DNA of 11,454 bases from an uncultured Rhizobiaceae group bacterium (GTDB taxonomy: Bacteria; Pseudomonadota; Alphaproteobacteria; Rhizobiales; Rhizobiaceae). Both the position numbers and the translations under genes were made by a program. The stretch lies in assembly GCA_938009335.1 (NCBI GenBank), contig CALLHT010000205.1:1-11454 (forward strand), written 5' to 3'. A model generated the notes under the pieces. It did no database searches. It was not told the DNA's origin and saw only the letters and a program-made list of their open reading frames with translations. This document shows positions 1 through 6,873 of the stretch, in pieces (position 1 is the stretch's first letter; each line of letters begins with the position of its first letter).

Positions 1-432
1 GGCCTCGTTCGGGATTGGGAAAAGGACGCATGGGAGCGGCGGTGTGGGAAGCTTGAAGTGCCTTGATCTCTTCTTGCTCGCTATCCAGCGAGCGCCTATA
101 TCTCGATGGCGCCTACCAGCTTGTCTGCCGACCAACGGTTCACGAGTTACGCCGCGCTTGCTGGTTTTACTTTGGATGATCGATGAAAGTTCCTCGATAC
201 GACCAGCAATGAAGACATCGGCAGCCTTCATTCGGACGAGGTCGCACCATCAGCCCAATGCTGGCACTCATCAGCATGCAGGTGATCGACTGTAGATGAC
301 TGGAACAATCGGGAGGAACCGATCTTCGCAACACACCTGTAAAATTTCTAAACTGGGTTTAGAGCATTCTATGTTGAAACAAGCTTTGGGCGATGCCGTC
401 TCCCAAGCAAACTCATATTTGTCAAAGGCGTA
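1..432. other. Gene-free left edge with possible decayed coding sequence
   Basis: No recognisable complete gene lies in these 432 bases. On the minus strand a frame is open from an ATG at 231 to the window edge (77 codons). It begins MKAADVFIAGRIEELSSIIQ, which looks protein-like, then turns arginine-rich and less convincing. Nearer the edge a different minus frame (about 112 down to 1) reads plausibly, including SEQEEIKALQ and PMRPFPNPERG. Two good-looking stretches in different frames suggest a frameshifted remnant, but this is inference. A plus-strand frame (44-295) is also open and has no family resemblance. A GC-rich hairpin with 7-bp arms GCTCGCT/AGCGAGC and loop ATCC lies at 76-93, with no T-run on either side. 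Downstream of the aminotransferase stop, the same frame stays open for more than 50 codons without a start codon, which is probably chance. Confidence 0.35.
341..363 (-). terminator. Weak candidate terminator of the pot operon
   Basis: Read on the minus strand, TCTAAAC - CCA - GTTTAGA forms a perfect 7-bp stem with a 3-base loop (347-363). It is followed by AATTTT (341-346). It lies about 70 bases after the stop codon of the aminotransferase gene, the last gene of the minus-strand operon. The stem is AT-rich and the T-run short, so it would be a weak intrinsic terminator and could be coincidental. No better terminator was seen between 300 and 432. Confidence 0.35.
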
Positions 433-1797
433 CTACGCGCGCAATTCTTTGCCCACTTCGGTGATGCTTTCGCGCAATATACCCTCAACGGTGCTGATCA
501 TTGCTTCATCCATAATCAAGGTCGGCGACAAGATTAGAATGTTTCCAAGAGGTCTGCCAATCAGTCCTCTTTTCTGTGCGGCCTTGGCTATCAGTAGGCC
601 GATATTCTTCTCTTCAGCAAACGGCTCCTTGGTGACTTTGTTCTCGACAAACTCCACGCCCATCATGAAATGGCTTCCTCGTACATCACCAACAATGTCC
701 AAATCTTTCAAATCATGGAGTGCGTTCTCGAAAATTTTGCCCGTTGTTTGAACTCTTTGAGGAATTTCCTCGCGCTCCAGAATTTCGATATTTGCGAGTG
801 CGGCAGCTGCTGCGGCCGGATGACCCGAATAGGTCATCCCATGTAAAAACATTGCGCCTGGCTCTGAAATTACCTCATAAATTTCATCGGAAATGATTGT
901 CGCCGCCAAAGGTTGATATCCGGATGTCAATCCTTTCGCCGTATTGATGATATCGGGCACCATGCCGTAAGCATCTTCGGACGCAAACATGTGGCCCAAC
1001 CGTCCGAACGCGGTCACCACTTCATCAGCGATATACTTGATATCATGCTCAGCGGTGATTTCCCGCATCCGCTTATGGTATCCATCCGGTGCAACGAGAA
1101 TGCCACCCGCACCCATGATGGGTTCCGCAATGAAGGCACAGATATTTTCGGCGCCAATATTGTGGATAGATGTCAACATGTCTTCAGCTAACACGTCGAG
1201 AAATTCAGCGTCACTCATGCCTTCAGCTTCACGATAGGCATAGGGCGAACGTAGATGATGAACAAGTCCTTCGGCGGCGGTGTCCCACCCATCAGAATAG
1301 GCTGGTGTTGTCATTGCCATGGCAAGATGCGTCGAGCCGTGATACGCGCCAATTCTCGACAGGATCTTCTTCTTGTTGGGCCTACCCAAGCGGTTGTTGT
1401 AATGATGCAGCATCCTAATTGAGCTGTCATTCGCGACAGATCCGGAATTCGAAAAGTGCACACGATTGAGATTTCCGGGTGCGAGTTCAGCAATTTTTTC
1501 AGACAGTTTTGCTGCAGAAGGATGAGTGAAGTTATAGAAGGTTGAATAGTAGTCGAGAGTTTTTAATTGCGTGGTGATTGCGTCAATAATTTCCCGTCGA
1601 CCATGCCCGACGTTCACACACCACAATCCACCGATCCCATCAATCAGTTGATTGCCTTCACTATCTGTGACGTATGCTCCTTCTGCGCTGACGATTGCAG
1701 TTCGGGCATCTGCTTGTTTTAGTCCATCCAAATTGGCAAAGGATTGAATAAGGTGGGCATCCTTTGTTAGGATTTCATCAGTCGTAAGTTTGTTCAT
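433..1797 (-). CDS. Class III (omega) aminotransferase, probably polyamine:pyruvate type
   Basis: A 454-residue fold-type I PLP enzyme of the class III aminotransferase family. It transfers a terminal amino group from an amine donor to a keto acid such as pyruvate. Visible landmarks are the N-terminal substrate-pocket stretch GLWCVNVGHG (57-66), the cofactor phosphate-binding region SGSVAND (118-124), AYHGST (151-156), the pyridine-nitrogen aspartate D258 in IADEV, the Schiff-base lysine K288 in NTAKGL, and YSGHP (323-327). Length and ends are normal for the family. The SGSVAND motif has Val where many members have Glu. The gene is the last of the six-gene minus-strand operon and starts 23 bases after the amidohydrolase stop. 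That context suggests putrescine or a related diamine as donor (SpuC-like role), which is inference. Beta-alanine or another omega-amino acid is a real alternative, given the M20 hydrolase nearby. Confidence 0.9.
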   Translation of the reverse strand: MNKLTTDEILTKDAHLIQSFANLDGLKQADARTAIVSAEGAYVTDSEGNQLIDGIGGLWCVNVGHGRREIIDAITTQLKTLDYYSTFYNFTHPSAAKLSEKIAELAPGNLNRVHFSNSGSVANDSSIRMLHHYNNRLGRPNKKKILSRIGAYHGSTHLAMAMTTPAYSDGWDTAAEGLVHHLRSPYAYREAEGMSDAEFLDVLAEDMLTSIHNIGAENICAFIAEPIMGAGGILVAPDGYHKRMREITAEHDIKYIADEVVTAFGRLGHMFASEDAYGMVPDIINTAKGLTSGYQPLAATIISDEIYEVISEPGAMFLHGMTYSGHPAAAAAALANIEILEREEIPQRVQTTGKIFENALHDLKDLDIVGDVRGSHFMMGVEFVENKVTKEPFAEEKNIGLLIAKAAQKRGLIGRPLGNILILSPTLIMDEAMISTVEGILRESITEVGKELRA

Positions 1798-1820
1798 GTC
1801 TTCAATCCATCTATTGCGTT

Positions 1821-2861
1821 TCAGGAAGTGCCACGCTTGGCATCAAACCCCTGCAGAACATTGATCGTGTTAATTCCTATTTCATCGATATCGTAACCAC
1901 CTTCCATGACAAAAAGCGTCGGCAAATCTAGTGCGGCGATATCTGCTCCATAAGTCGTAAAATCATCGGACTTCAACTTAAAGAAACTGATCGGGTCATT
2001 CTCAAATGTGTCGACACCCAGAGATATAATCAGCGCATCAGGCTGGAAGTCTGTGACTTTGCCAAATGCATCGTTAAGCGCTGAACGCCATTCAGCAAAA
2101 CCTGTTCCAGGCTTCATCGGATAATTGTGATTAAACCCTTCGCCTGCGCCTTCCCCTCTTTCATCGGCATATCCTAAAAAGTGTGGAAATGCGTCGCGCG
2201 GATCTCCATGCAGAGAGGCGAACAATACGTCACTGCGTGTATAGAAAATATCCTGTGTTCCATTGCCATGGTGGAAATCCACATCGACAATCGCAATTCG
2301 GTTCATCCCTTGATCAAGCAAATGTTGAGCTGCAATTGCAGCATTGTTCAAAAAGCAATAACCGCCATACATATCGAACGCTGCATGGTGTCCGGGAGGA
2401 CGGCAAAGTGCAAATGCTGAGCTTTCTCCGCCTTTGATCAGATCAGCGCCAGTGAGTGCCACTTGTGCGCTTGAATAGGCTGCTTTCCATGTGCCTTCAG
2501 TCAACGCGGTTTCGTTTGCCATAGAATAGTAGCCAAGCTTGCCTTCTATGTGATCCGGGATTTTTTGAGCCATCCGGCGCGCCGGCCACGTCGAAGCCAT
2601 TGCCTCACCCTTATAGCCAGTTGCCACCCATTCTTCCCATGCAGTCTGTAGCAGTGAAACATATCCCTCATCATGGATTCGTAAGATAGGTTCCATTCCA
2701 AAATCTTTTGGTTCAACAATCGGACCGGCACTCACTGCTTCATTGCGCGCAAGAATGTATTCCATGCGAGAGGGCCGCTCAAAAGGCTTGACCAACTGGC
2801 CGCCATAAAGCTCTGTATCTGCGTCGCGCAATTTGTGTTGTTCGGAATATACAATCTTCAT
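1821..2861 (-). CDS. aphA: Acetylpolyamine amidohydrolase (histone deacetylase family)
   Basis: A 346-residue zinc amidohydrolase of the histone deacetylase superfamily, expected to hydrolyse N-acetylputrescine, N-acetylcadaverine and similar compounds to free polyamine plus acetate in the cytoplasm. The catalytic set is complete: tandem histidines H158-H159 in RPPGHH, zinc ligands D195 and H197 in DVDFHH and D284 in LGVDTF, and the transition-state tyrosine Y323 in EGGYD. E17, E106, Y168 and F225 also fall at the positions I recall for substrate-site residues of the Mycoplana ramosa enzyme. The register matches that protein exactly when translation starts at the ATG at 2861. A TGGAA Shine-Dalgarno (2867-2871) five bases upstream supports this start. 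A longer frame from a TTG at 2906 would run through the hairpin and adds no family sequence. The gene is fifth in the operon, between the binding-protein and aminotransferase genes. Confidence 0.93.
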   Translation of the reverse strand: MKIVYSEQHKLRDADTELYGGQLVKPFERPSRMEYILARNEAVSAGPIVEPKDFGMEPILRIHDEGYVSLLQTAWEEWVATGYKGEAMASTWPARRMAQKIPDHIEGKLGYYSMANETALTEGTWKAAYSSAQVALTGADLIKGGESSAFALCRPPGHHAAFDMYGGYCFLNNAAIAAQHLLDQGMNRIAIVDVDFHHGNGTQDIFYTRSDVLFASLHGDPRDAFPHFLGYADERGEGAGEGFNHNYPMKPGTGFAEWRSALNDAFGKVTDFQPDALIISLGVDTFENDPISFFKLKSDDFTTYGADIAALDLPTLFVMEGGYDIDEIGINTINVLQGFDAKRGTS

Positions 2862-2882
2862 ATCAGTTCCATTCAAGTAAAG

Positions 2883-2909
2883 TGATTGGGGGTGAGATGC
2901 CCCCAATCA
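2883..2909 (-). terminator. Intercistronic stem-loop after the binding-protein gene
   Basis: Perfect inverted repeat TGATTGGGGG (2883-2892) / CCCCCAATCA (2900-2909) with a 7-base loop. It starts five bases after the stop codon of the periplasmic binding protein gene and lies ahead of the amidohydrolase start. On the transcript the stem is GC-rich with only a short T-tract (CTTTACTT) after it, so full termination is doubtful. Known precedents in ABC transporter operons suggest partial termination or protection of the upstream mRNA 3' end, giving more binding protein than downstream enzymes. The function is inferred; the structure is seen. Confidence 0.6.
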
Positions 2910-2914
2910 TGGGC

Positions 2915-3949
2915 TTATTTCTTCAGGTTGGTCCAAATAGTATCGTAGACCTTCTGAACTTCCTCAGAGCATGCTTGTACGAAAACACCGTTACCATCCG
3001 CAGGCGGGTTGGACTCTGGAAGTGCAGCAACGGTCGGGTTCAAAAATGCGCCACTACCGCTTACACCGGCTGTATATTGGGCAAAGTTTGTCAGAGTGGC
3101 GGCGTTTTCTGGTTCAAGAAGAAAGTTCATAAACTTCAGCGCATTTTCACGATTTGGCGCGTCTTTAAGCAACACGACATTATCCATCCACACGACATAT
3201 CCCTGTTTCGGGAAAGCGTATTCTACATTCGCACCTTCTTCTCGCGCCTTTGCTGAGAAACCAGACCAGATCATGCCAACATCAGCTTCGCGCGAAACCA
3301 AAACATCCTTGGCAATATCTGAACTAATCGATGCCCAATGCGGTTTTGCATTTTGAAGGAGGTCATTTACCGCTTTGAGCTGCTCACGATCTGTGGAGCA
3401 TTGAGGAATTCCAAGATGCAGTGCCGCAAAAGCCAGAACTTCGCCTTGGCTATCCAAGACATTGATTTTTCCCTTTAGCTCTGCAGGCGGGTTAAAAATC
3501 ATATCAGTAGTGGCAATATCTCCTGAGAAGGCATCTCGATTCACAGCAAAACTAGTTGATCCCCACTGATAAGGGATTGAACTCTTGCGGCCGGGATCAA
3601 AACTTACATCAACCCACTTTGGCTCAATGTTTCCAAAGTTTGAGAGTTCATCTTTTGAGAATGTATCAAGCAGCCCTTCTGAAGCCATGATCTTAACCAT
3701 GTAGTCACCAGGAACTGACACATCGTAGGAACCAAGCTTGCCAGCCTTCAGTGCCGCCAACATCGACTCATTGCTATCATAAGTGTCCATGGTTACTTCA
3801 ATGCCGTGCTCAGCTGAGAATTTATCCAACAACTCTTTTGGCATATATTCAAACCAGTTATAGATGGATAGTTTGCCCTCGGCATGGGCAGTACTTGTTG
3901 CCAGCATAAGAGCCAGCGCGGATGCGCCTAGTTTCAACATATGTTTCAT
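2915..3949 (-). CDS. potD: Periplasmic polyamine-binding protein, PotD/PotF family
   Basis: A 344-residue extracellular solute-binding protein (family 1, spermidine/putrescine type) that captures ligand in the periplasm for the adjacent permease. The Sec signal peptide is clear: MKHMLKL, hydrophobic core ALALMLA, likely cleavage after AHA (residue 23). Mature features resemble E. coli PotD more than PotF. They include YNWFEYMP (30-37) with W32 and E34, SIPYQWGST (124-132), E170 in the DSQGEV stretch, GMIWSG (225-230), and WMD (254-256), which matches the PotD pocket Trp-x-Asp. The PotF pocket aspartate after IGWAG is Phe here (F231). Two cysteines (C184, C327) remain after signal removal. The start has a strong AAGGGAG ribosome site (3957-3963) seven bases upstream. 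The permease stop lies 17 bases before it, so it is co-transcribed with the transporter. Ligand could be spermidine, putrescine or an acylated derivative. Confidence 0.92.
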   Translation of the reverse strand: MKHMLKLGASALALMLATSTAHAEGKLSIYNWFEYMPKELLDKFSAEHGIEVTMDTYDSNESMLAALKAGKLGSYDVSVPGDYMVKIMASEGLLDTFSKDELSNFGNIEPKWVDVSFDPGRKSSIPYQWGSTSFAVNRDAFSGDIATTDMIFNPPAELKGKINVLDSQGEVLAFAALHLGIPQCSTDREQLKAVNDLLQNAKPHWASISSDIAKDVLVSREADVGMIWSGFSAKAREEGANVEYAFPKQGYVVWMDNVVLLKDAPNRENALKFMNFLLEPENAATLTNFAQYTAGVSGSGAFLNPTVAALPESNPPADGNGVFVQACSEEVQKVYDTIWTNLKK

Positions 3950-3966
3950 TTTGAGTCTCCCTTAGT

Positions 3967-4788
3967 TTAAATCTGTTTACCATTCTTGTTCTGTCCCATT
4001 CTTCCAATCAAATAGGATAGAGTTACGAAGACCACCGACACCAAAAGTAGAAGGGTGGAGATGGCCATTATGTTGGGTTTTATTCCTTGCTTTGCTGCTC
4101 CAAATATAGCGGTCGGTAGTGTTTCGATCCCTGCGCCCTTGACGAAATTTGTGATGATAAAATCATCAAGAGAAATGATGAACGCCAATAGAAACCCGGA
4201 CAAAATTCCAGGTGCCATTAACGGCAAAAGAATAAGCTTAAACGCTTCAAATCGGGTGGCGTATAAGTCTTGCGCGGCTTGTTCATAAATATCTTCGATA
4301 CCCTGCATTCGAGCTGCAATCGGTAGGTAGGCGAATGGAATACAAAAAACGATATGCGCGATCAGGATGGTTAGATAACCAGCGTTAAACCCAATAGCGG
4401 AAAAGAAAATTAGCGTTGCAACAGCGGTAACAATTTCCGGAACCATAAGTGGCAAATTGATGAGCGCAAAACTAAATGACTTGCCTCGGAATTTCCCGGC
4501 CCGCAGCATTCCAGTCGCTGCCATAGTGGCTATCGTTGTTGAAGTGATTGCTGCAATGATTGCGATTACAACTGAATTAAACGCCGCTGCACGGAATTTC
4601 TCTGCCTCAAGTCCAAAAAACACGTCTTCATACCAGCGCAAAGATATTCCACCCCAAGAGGTAATTGAACGGCTGTCATTGAAAGAATAAACCATTACGA
4701 TCAATAGGGGAGCGTAGAGCAAAATCAGGCACAAATAGGTCATCGACTGAAAACCTGGAAACCTCTTTAGGTCGACTTTTCTAGCCAT
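3967..4788 (-). CDS. potC: Polyamine ABC transporter permease, PotC/PotI-like
   Basis: A 273-residue inner-membrane permease of the binding-protein-dependent (BPD) family, one half of the transport channel. About six hydrophobic segments are visible near residues 16-36, 69-93, 107-130, 138-160, 187-213 and 240-262. The cytoplasmic EAA loop that docks on the ATPase lies at about 169-193, ending LLPLMAPGI. The family-conserved Gly of the loop is Tyr here (AAQDLYAT). SLDDFIITNF (206-215) matches the PotC/PotI signature SxDD. I chose the ATG at 4788, which gives an 8-base overlap with the stop of the upstream permease and has AAAGG about 11 bases upstream. An in-frame ATG at 4821 would add 11 residues but has no ribosome site. 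The order ATPase-permease-permease-binding protein matches potABCD rather than potFGHI. Confidence 0.92.
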   Translation of the reverse strand: MARKVDLKRFPGFQSMTYLCLILLYAPLLIVMVYSFNDSRSITSWGGISLRWYEDVFFGLEAEKFRAAAFNSVVIAIIAAITSTTIATMAATGMLRAGKFRGKSFSFALINLPLMVPEIVTAVATLIFFSAIGFNAGYLTILIAHIVFCIPFAYLPIAARMQGIEDIYEQAAQDLYATRFEAFKLILLPLMAPGILSGFLLAFIISLDDFIITNFVKGAGIETLPTAIFGAAKQGIKPNIMAISTLLLLVSVVFVTLSYLIGRMGQNKNGKQI

Positions 4789-5710
4789 GATTTTGCCCGC
4801 CTTTGTCTTGCGCGCGGGCATAAAATAGCAGCACTACCAAAACCATGCTTAACAAAATCATGGAAGCAGCTGCACCAAATGGCCAGTTCCCGGCATTACC
4901 CTTGAACTGTTCCTCGATCAGTGAGCCAATCATGAAATTTTTGGCACCTCCCAATAGGTCAGGAGCCAGAAATGCTCCAAGGGATGGCACAAACACCAAG
5001 ATACATCCCGCAATGATTCCGGGCTTCACCATTGGCAACACAATTTTGCTTAAGATCACGAACTTGGATGCATATAAATCTGCAGCGGCCTCTGACAAAC
5101 TGTTGTTGTATCGCTCCACGCTTGCGTAAATTGGCAACACCATGAAAGGCAGGTATGAGTAAAACAATCCCAATTGGACTGCGAAGTTTGTGTTGACCAT
5201 ATGCAGAGGCTCGGAAATCAATCCAAATTCTATAAGCCATGTATTGAGTGGACCGGTATCACGGATCAGGAACTTCATGGAGATGGTGCGAATTAGCAAA
5301 TTTACCCAATAAGGGATGGTAATCAGAAACAACAATATAGCCTTGTTACGACCGGAGCGTGTTGCGATAAACCATGCGGTGGGAAAGCCAATTATCAGGC
5401 ATAAAACTGTTGCTAAGGCTGCTTGCCAAATGGAACGCCAAAAAATGGTAATATAAGTCCATTCAATTTTTGCCGGCTCATCCCCGAACAAACCGCGGTC
5501 AAAAAAGAACTGATCATAAGCAGACAGTGAAAATTCCCATATCACTCCGCCACGAAATTCTTTAGTCAGAAATGAATAGATCAGCATCATTCCAACCGGC
5601 AAAACAAGGAAGAACCCAATAATTACCCAGGAAGGCAGCATTAAATATTGACCCAGCCCCTGATAGGTCCTGGTGCTTGTTGGCGGTCCGCTGCTAATCG
5701 CTCCGGCCAT
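4781..5710 (-). CDS. potB: Polyamine ABC transporter permease, PotB/PotH-like
   Basis: A 309-residue inner-membrane permease of the BPD family, partner of the following permease. Six hydrophobic segments lie near residues 25-47, 92-116, 124-145, 178-197, 232-253 and 276-298. The ATPase-docking EAA loop is SEAAADLYASKF...LPMVKPGI (206-232), again with Tyr in place of the usual Gly after DL. The stretch FVPSLGAFLAPDLLGG (240-255) is typical of PotB/PotH proteins. The start ATG overlaps the stop of the ATPase gene by one base (TGATG), and the end overlaps the next permease by eight, so the three are translationally coupled. The hydrophilic N-terminal 20 residues have no signal peptide, as usual for this subunit. 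Confidence 0.92.
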   Translation of the reverse strand: MAGAISSGPPTSTRTYQGLGQYLMLPSWVIIGFFLVLPVGMMLIYSFLTKEFRGGVIWEFSLSAYDQFFFDRGLFGDEPAKIEWTYITIFWRSIWQAALATVLCLIIGFPTAWFIATRSGRNKAILLFLITIPYWVNLLIRTISMKFLIRDTGPLNTWLIEFGLISEPLHMVNTNFAVQLGLFYSYLPFMVLPIYASVERYNNSLSEAAADLYASKFVILSKIVLPMVKPGIIAGCILVFVPSLGAFLAPDLLGGAKNFMIGSLIEEQFKGNAGNWPFGAAASMILLSMVLVVLLFYARAQDKGGQNHG

Positions 5711-6792
5711 CAGTCCACCAACAAGCGCGCTGCGCTTGCCTCAAAGCTTATGCCGACCTCATCGCCAACCTCTGGTATGTTCGCAGTTTCAGAATTTTGA
5801 ACCCGCGCTGTTATGACATCACCATCTTGAAGATTGATGTCGATATGCATATCCGTGCCGAGGTAGATATGCCGCGTAGCTGTGCCTGTGATCAAACTGC
5901 CTTTTGCTTTGCCGATTGTTACGCGCTCGGGTCTCACCGAGAGATGACCAGGCCCTTCGTGAGCTCCTTTTGCTGCAGGACAGGAGAATTTGGTCCCGCC
6001 TGGCAATAAACAGGTAGCCGTTCCGTCGGTGATTTTCTTTACGTCAACATCAATCAGATTGGTCTCCCCGATGAAGTCCGCCACGAACTTGTTCACCGGA
6101 GCTTCGTAAATCTCGCGGGCAGAGCCAATCTGTTGAAGTTGTCCCTCAGAAATAACTGCGATGCGGTTGGACATCGTCAACGCTTCTTCCTGGTCATGGG
6201 TAACGAAAACAAACGTTATACCTGTCTCTTTCTGTAGTTGTTGCAACTCAAGCCTAACTGCTTGGCGCAATTTTAAATCAAGAGCTGAAAGGGGTTCATC
6301 AAGCAAGAGAACCCTCGGTTCGGGTGCAAGAGCGCGCGCCAGCGCAACCCGTTGTTGTTGACCGCCAGACAATTGTGACGGCATGCGTTCGGCAAGTTGG
6401 GTAAGTTGCACGAGGTCCAATACGTGCCCTGCACGTGCTTTTGCCTCTGAATCGGATTTCCCCAAACGCTGCAAACCGAACATAACATTTTGAAGAACAT
6501 TCATATGCGGAAAAAGCGCATATTGCTGAAAAACGGTATTTACCGGGCGCTTGTTGGGTGGCAGCTCCGCGATATCCTGACCATAGAGACGGATTGCGCC
6601 GCTTGATATGTCCTCAAAACCTGCAATGCAGCGCAACAGCGTAGTTTTTCCGCAACCTGAGGGGCCCAATAATGTGAAAAATTCATTGTCGCGAATATCG
6701 ATAGATGCATTGCGTAACGCGGTAAAATCACCATACCGCTTTGTGACATTGTCAATATCGACCGCAATCGCTGCGTCCATTCGCTTAATCAT
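5710..6792 (-). CDS. potA: Polyamine ABC transporter ATP-binding protein, PotA/PotG-like
   Basis: A 360-residue ABC ATPase that energises polyamine import. Motifs are complete: Walker A GPSGCGKTT (43-51), Q-loop FQQ (88-90), signature LSGGQQQR (141-148), Walker B VLLLDEP (161-167), D-loop SALD (169-172) and switch histidine H199 in VTHDQEEAL. A C-terminal TOBE-type regulatory domain runs from about 245 to the end, with LSVRPERV (284-291) as hallmark. Translation is placed at the ATG at 6792 because GGGAGGGG lies four bases upstream. An upstream in-frame extension to 6885 would run through the palindrome and regulator start, and reads as non-family sequence. This is the first gene of the minus-strand operon, divergent from the LuxR-type regulator, so the promoter for the whole operon should lie in 6793-6873. 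Confidence 0.95.
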   Translation of the reverse strand: MIKRMDAAIAVDIDNVTKRYGDFTALRNASIDIRDNEFFTLLGPSGCGKTTLLRCIAGFEDISSGAIRLYGQDIAELPPNKRPVNTVFQQYALFPHMNVLQNVMFGLQRLGKSDSEAKARAGHVLDLVQLTQLAERMPSQLSGGQQQRVALARALAPEPRVLLLDEPLSALDLKLRQAVRLELQQLQKETGITFVFVTHDQEEALTMSNRIAVISEGQLQQIGSAREIYEAPVNKFVADFIGETNLIDVDVKKITDGTATCLLPGGTKFSCPAAKGAHEGPGHLSVRPERVTIGKAKGSLITGTATRHIYLGTDMHIDINLQDGDVITARVQNSETANIPEVGDEVGISFEASAARLLVD

Positions 6793-6800
6793 TATACCCC
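6793..6800. promoter_or_regulatory. TATACCCC half-site overlapping the potA ribosome site
   Basis: TATACCCC lies directly before the potA start codon and repeats one half of the 14-bp palindrome at 6837-6850. It overlaps the GGGAGGGG ribosome site of potA (read on the minus strand), so the match may simply reflect a purine-rich Shine-Dalgarno. If it is a real second operator, a protein bound there could affect both transcription and translation start of the operon. Confidence 0.25.
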
Positions 6801-6836
6801 TCCCAAGGCAATAAAATGCTACGATATAGCCATTTA

Positions 6837-6850
6837 GGGGTATATACCCC
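6837..6850. promoter_or_regulatory. Perfect palindrome, candidate operator for the LuxR-type regulator
   Basis: GGGGTATATACCCC is a perfect 14-bp palindrome in the 81-bp gap between the divergent potA and luxR-type genes. It lies 44 bases upstream of the potA start and 23 bases upstream of the regulator start. A dyad of this kind in the shared control region fits a dimeric HTH protein acting on both directions. The neighbouring regulator is the obvious candidate. No clear -35/-10 pair could be assigned in either direction, so whether it activates or represses cannot be read from the sequence. Confidence 0.55.
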
Positions 6851-6873
6851 CATAGAGGTATTTGAGAAAGAAA

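Noticed and set aside
76..93. GC-rich 7-bp hairpin as a terminator
   Set aside because: No T-run follows on either strand and no gene end is near enough to assign it to.
2862..2906. N-terminal extension of the amidohydrolase from TTG 2906
   Set aside because: It would translate part of the stem-loop, lacks a ribosome site, and shifts the protein out of register with the family start at ATG 2861.
6817..6832. Sigma-54-like element for potA (TGGC-N8-TAGC on the minus strand, GG and GC ten bases apart)
   Set aside because: The spacing fits but the rest of the -24/-12 consensus does not, and the adjacent regulator is not a sigma-54 activator. Probably chance.
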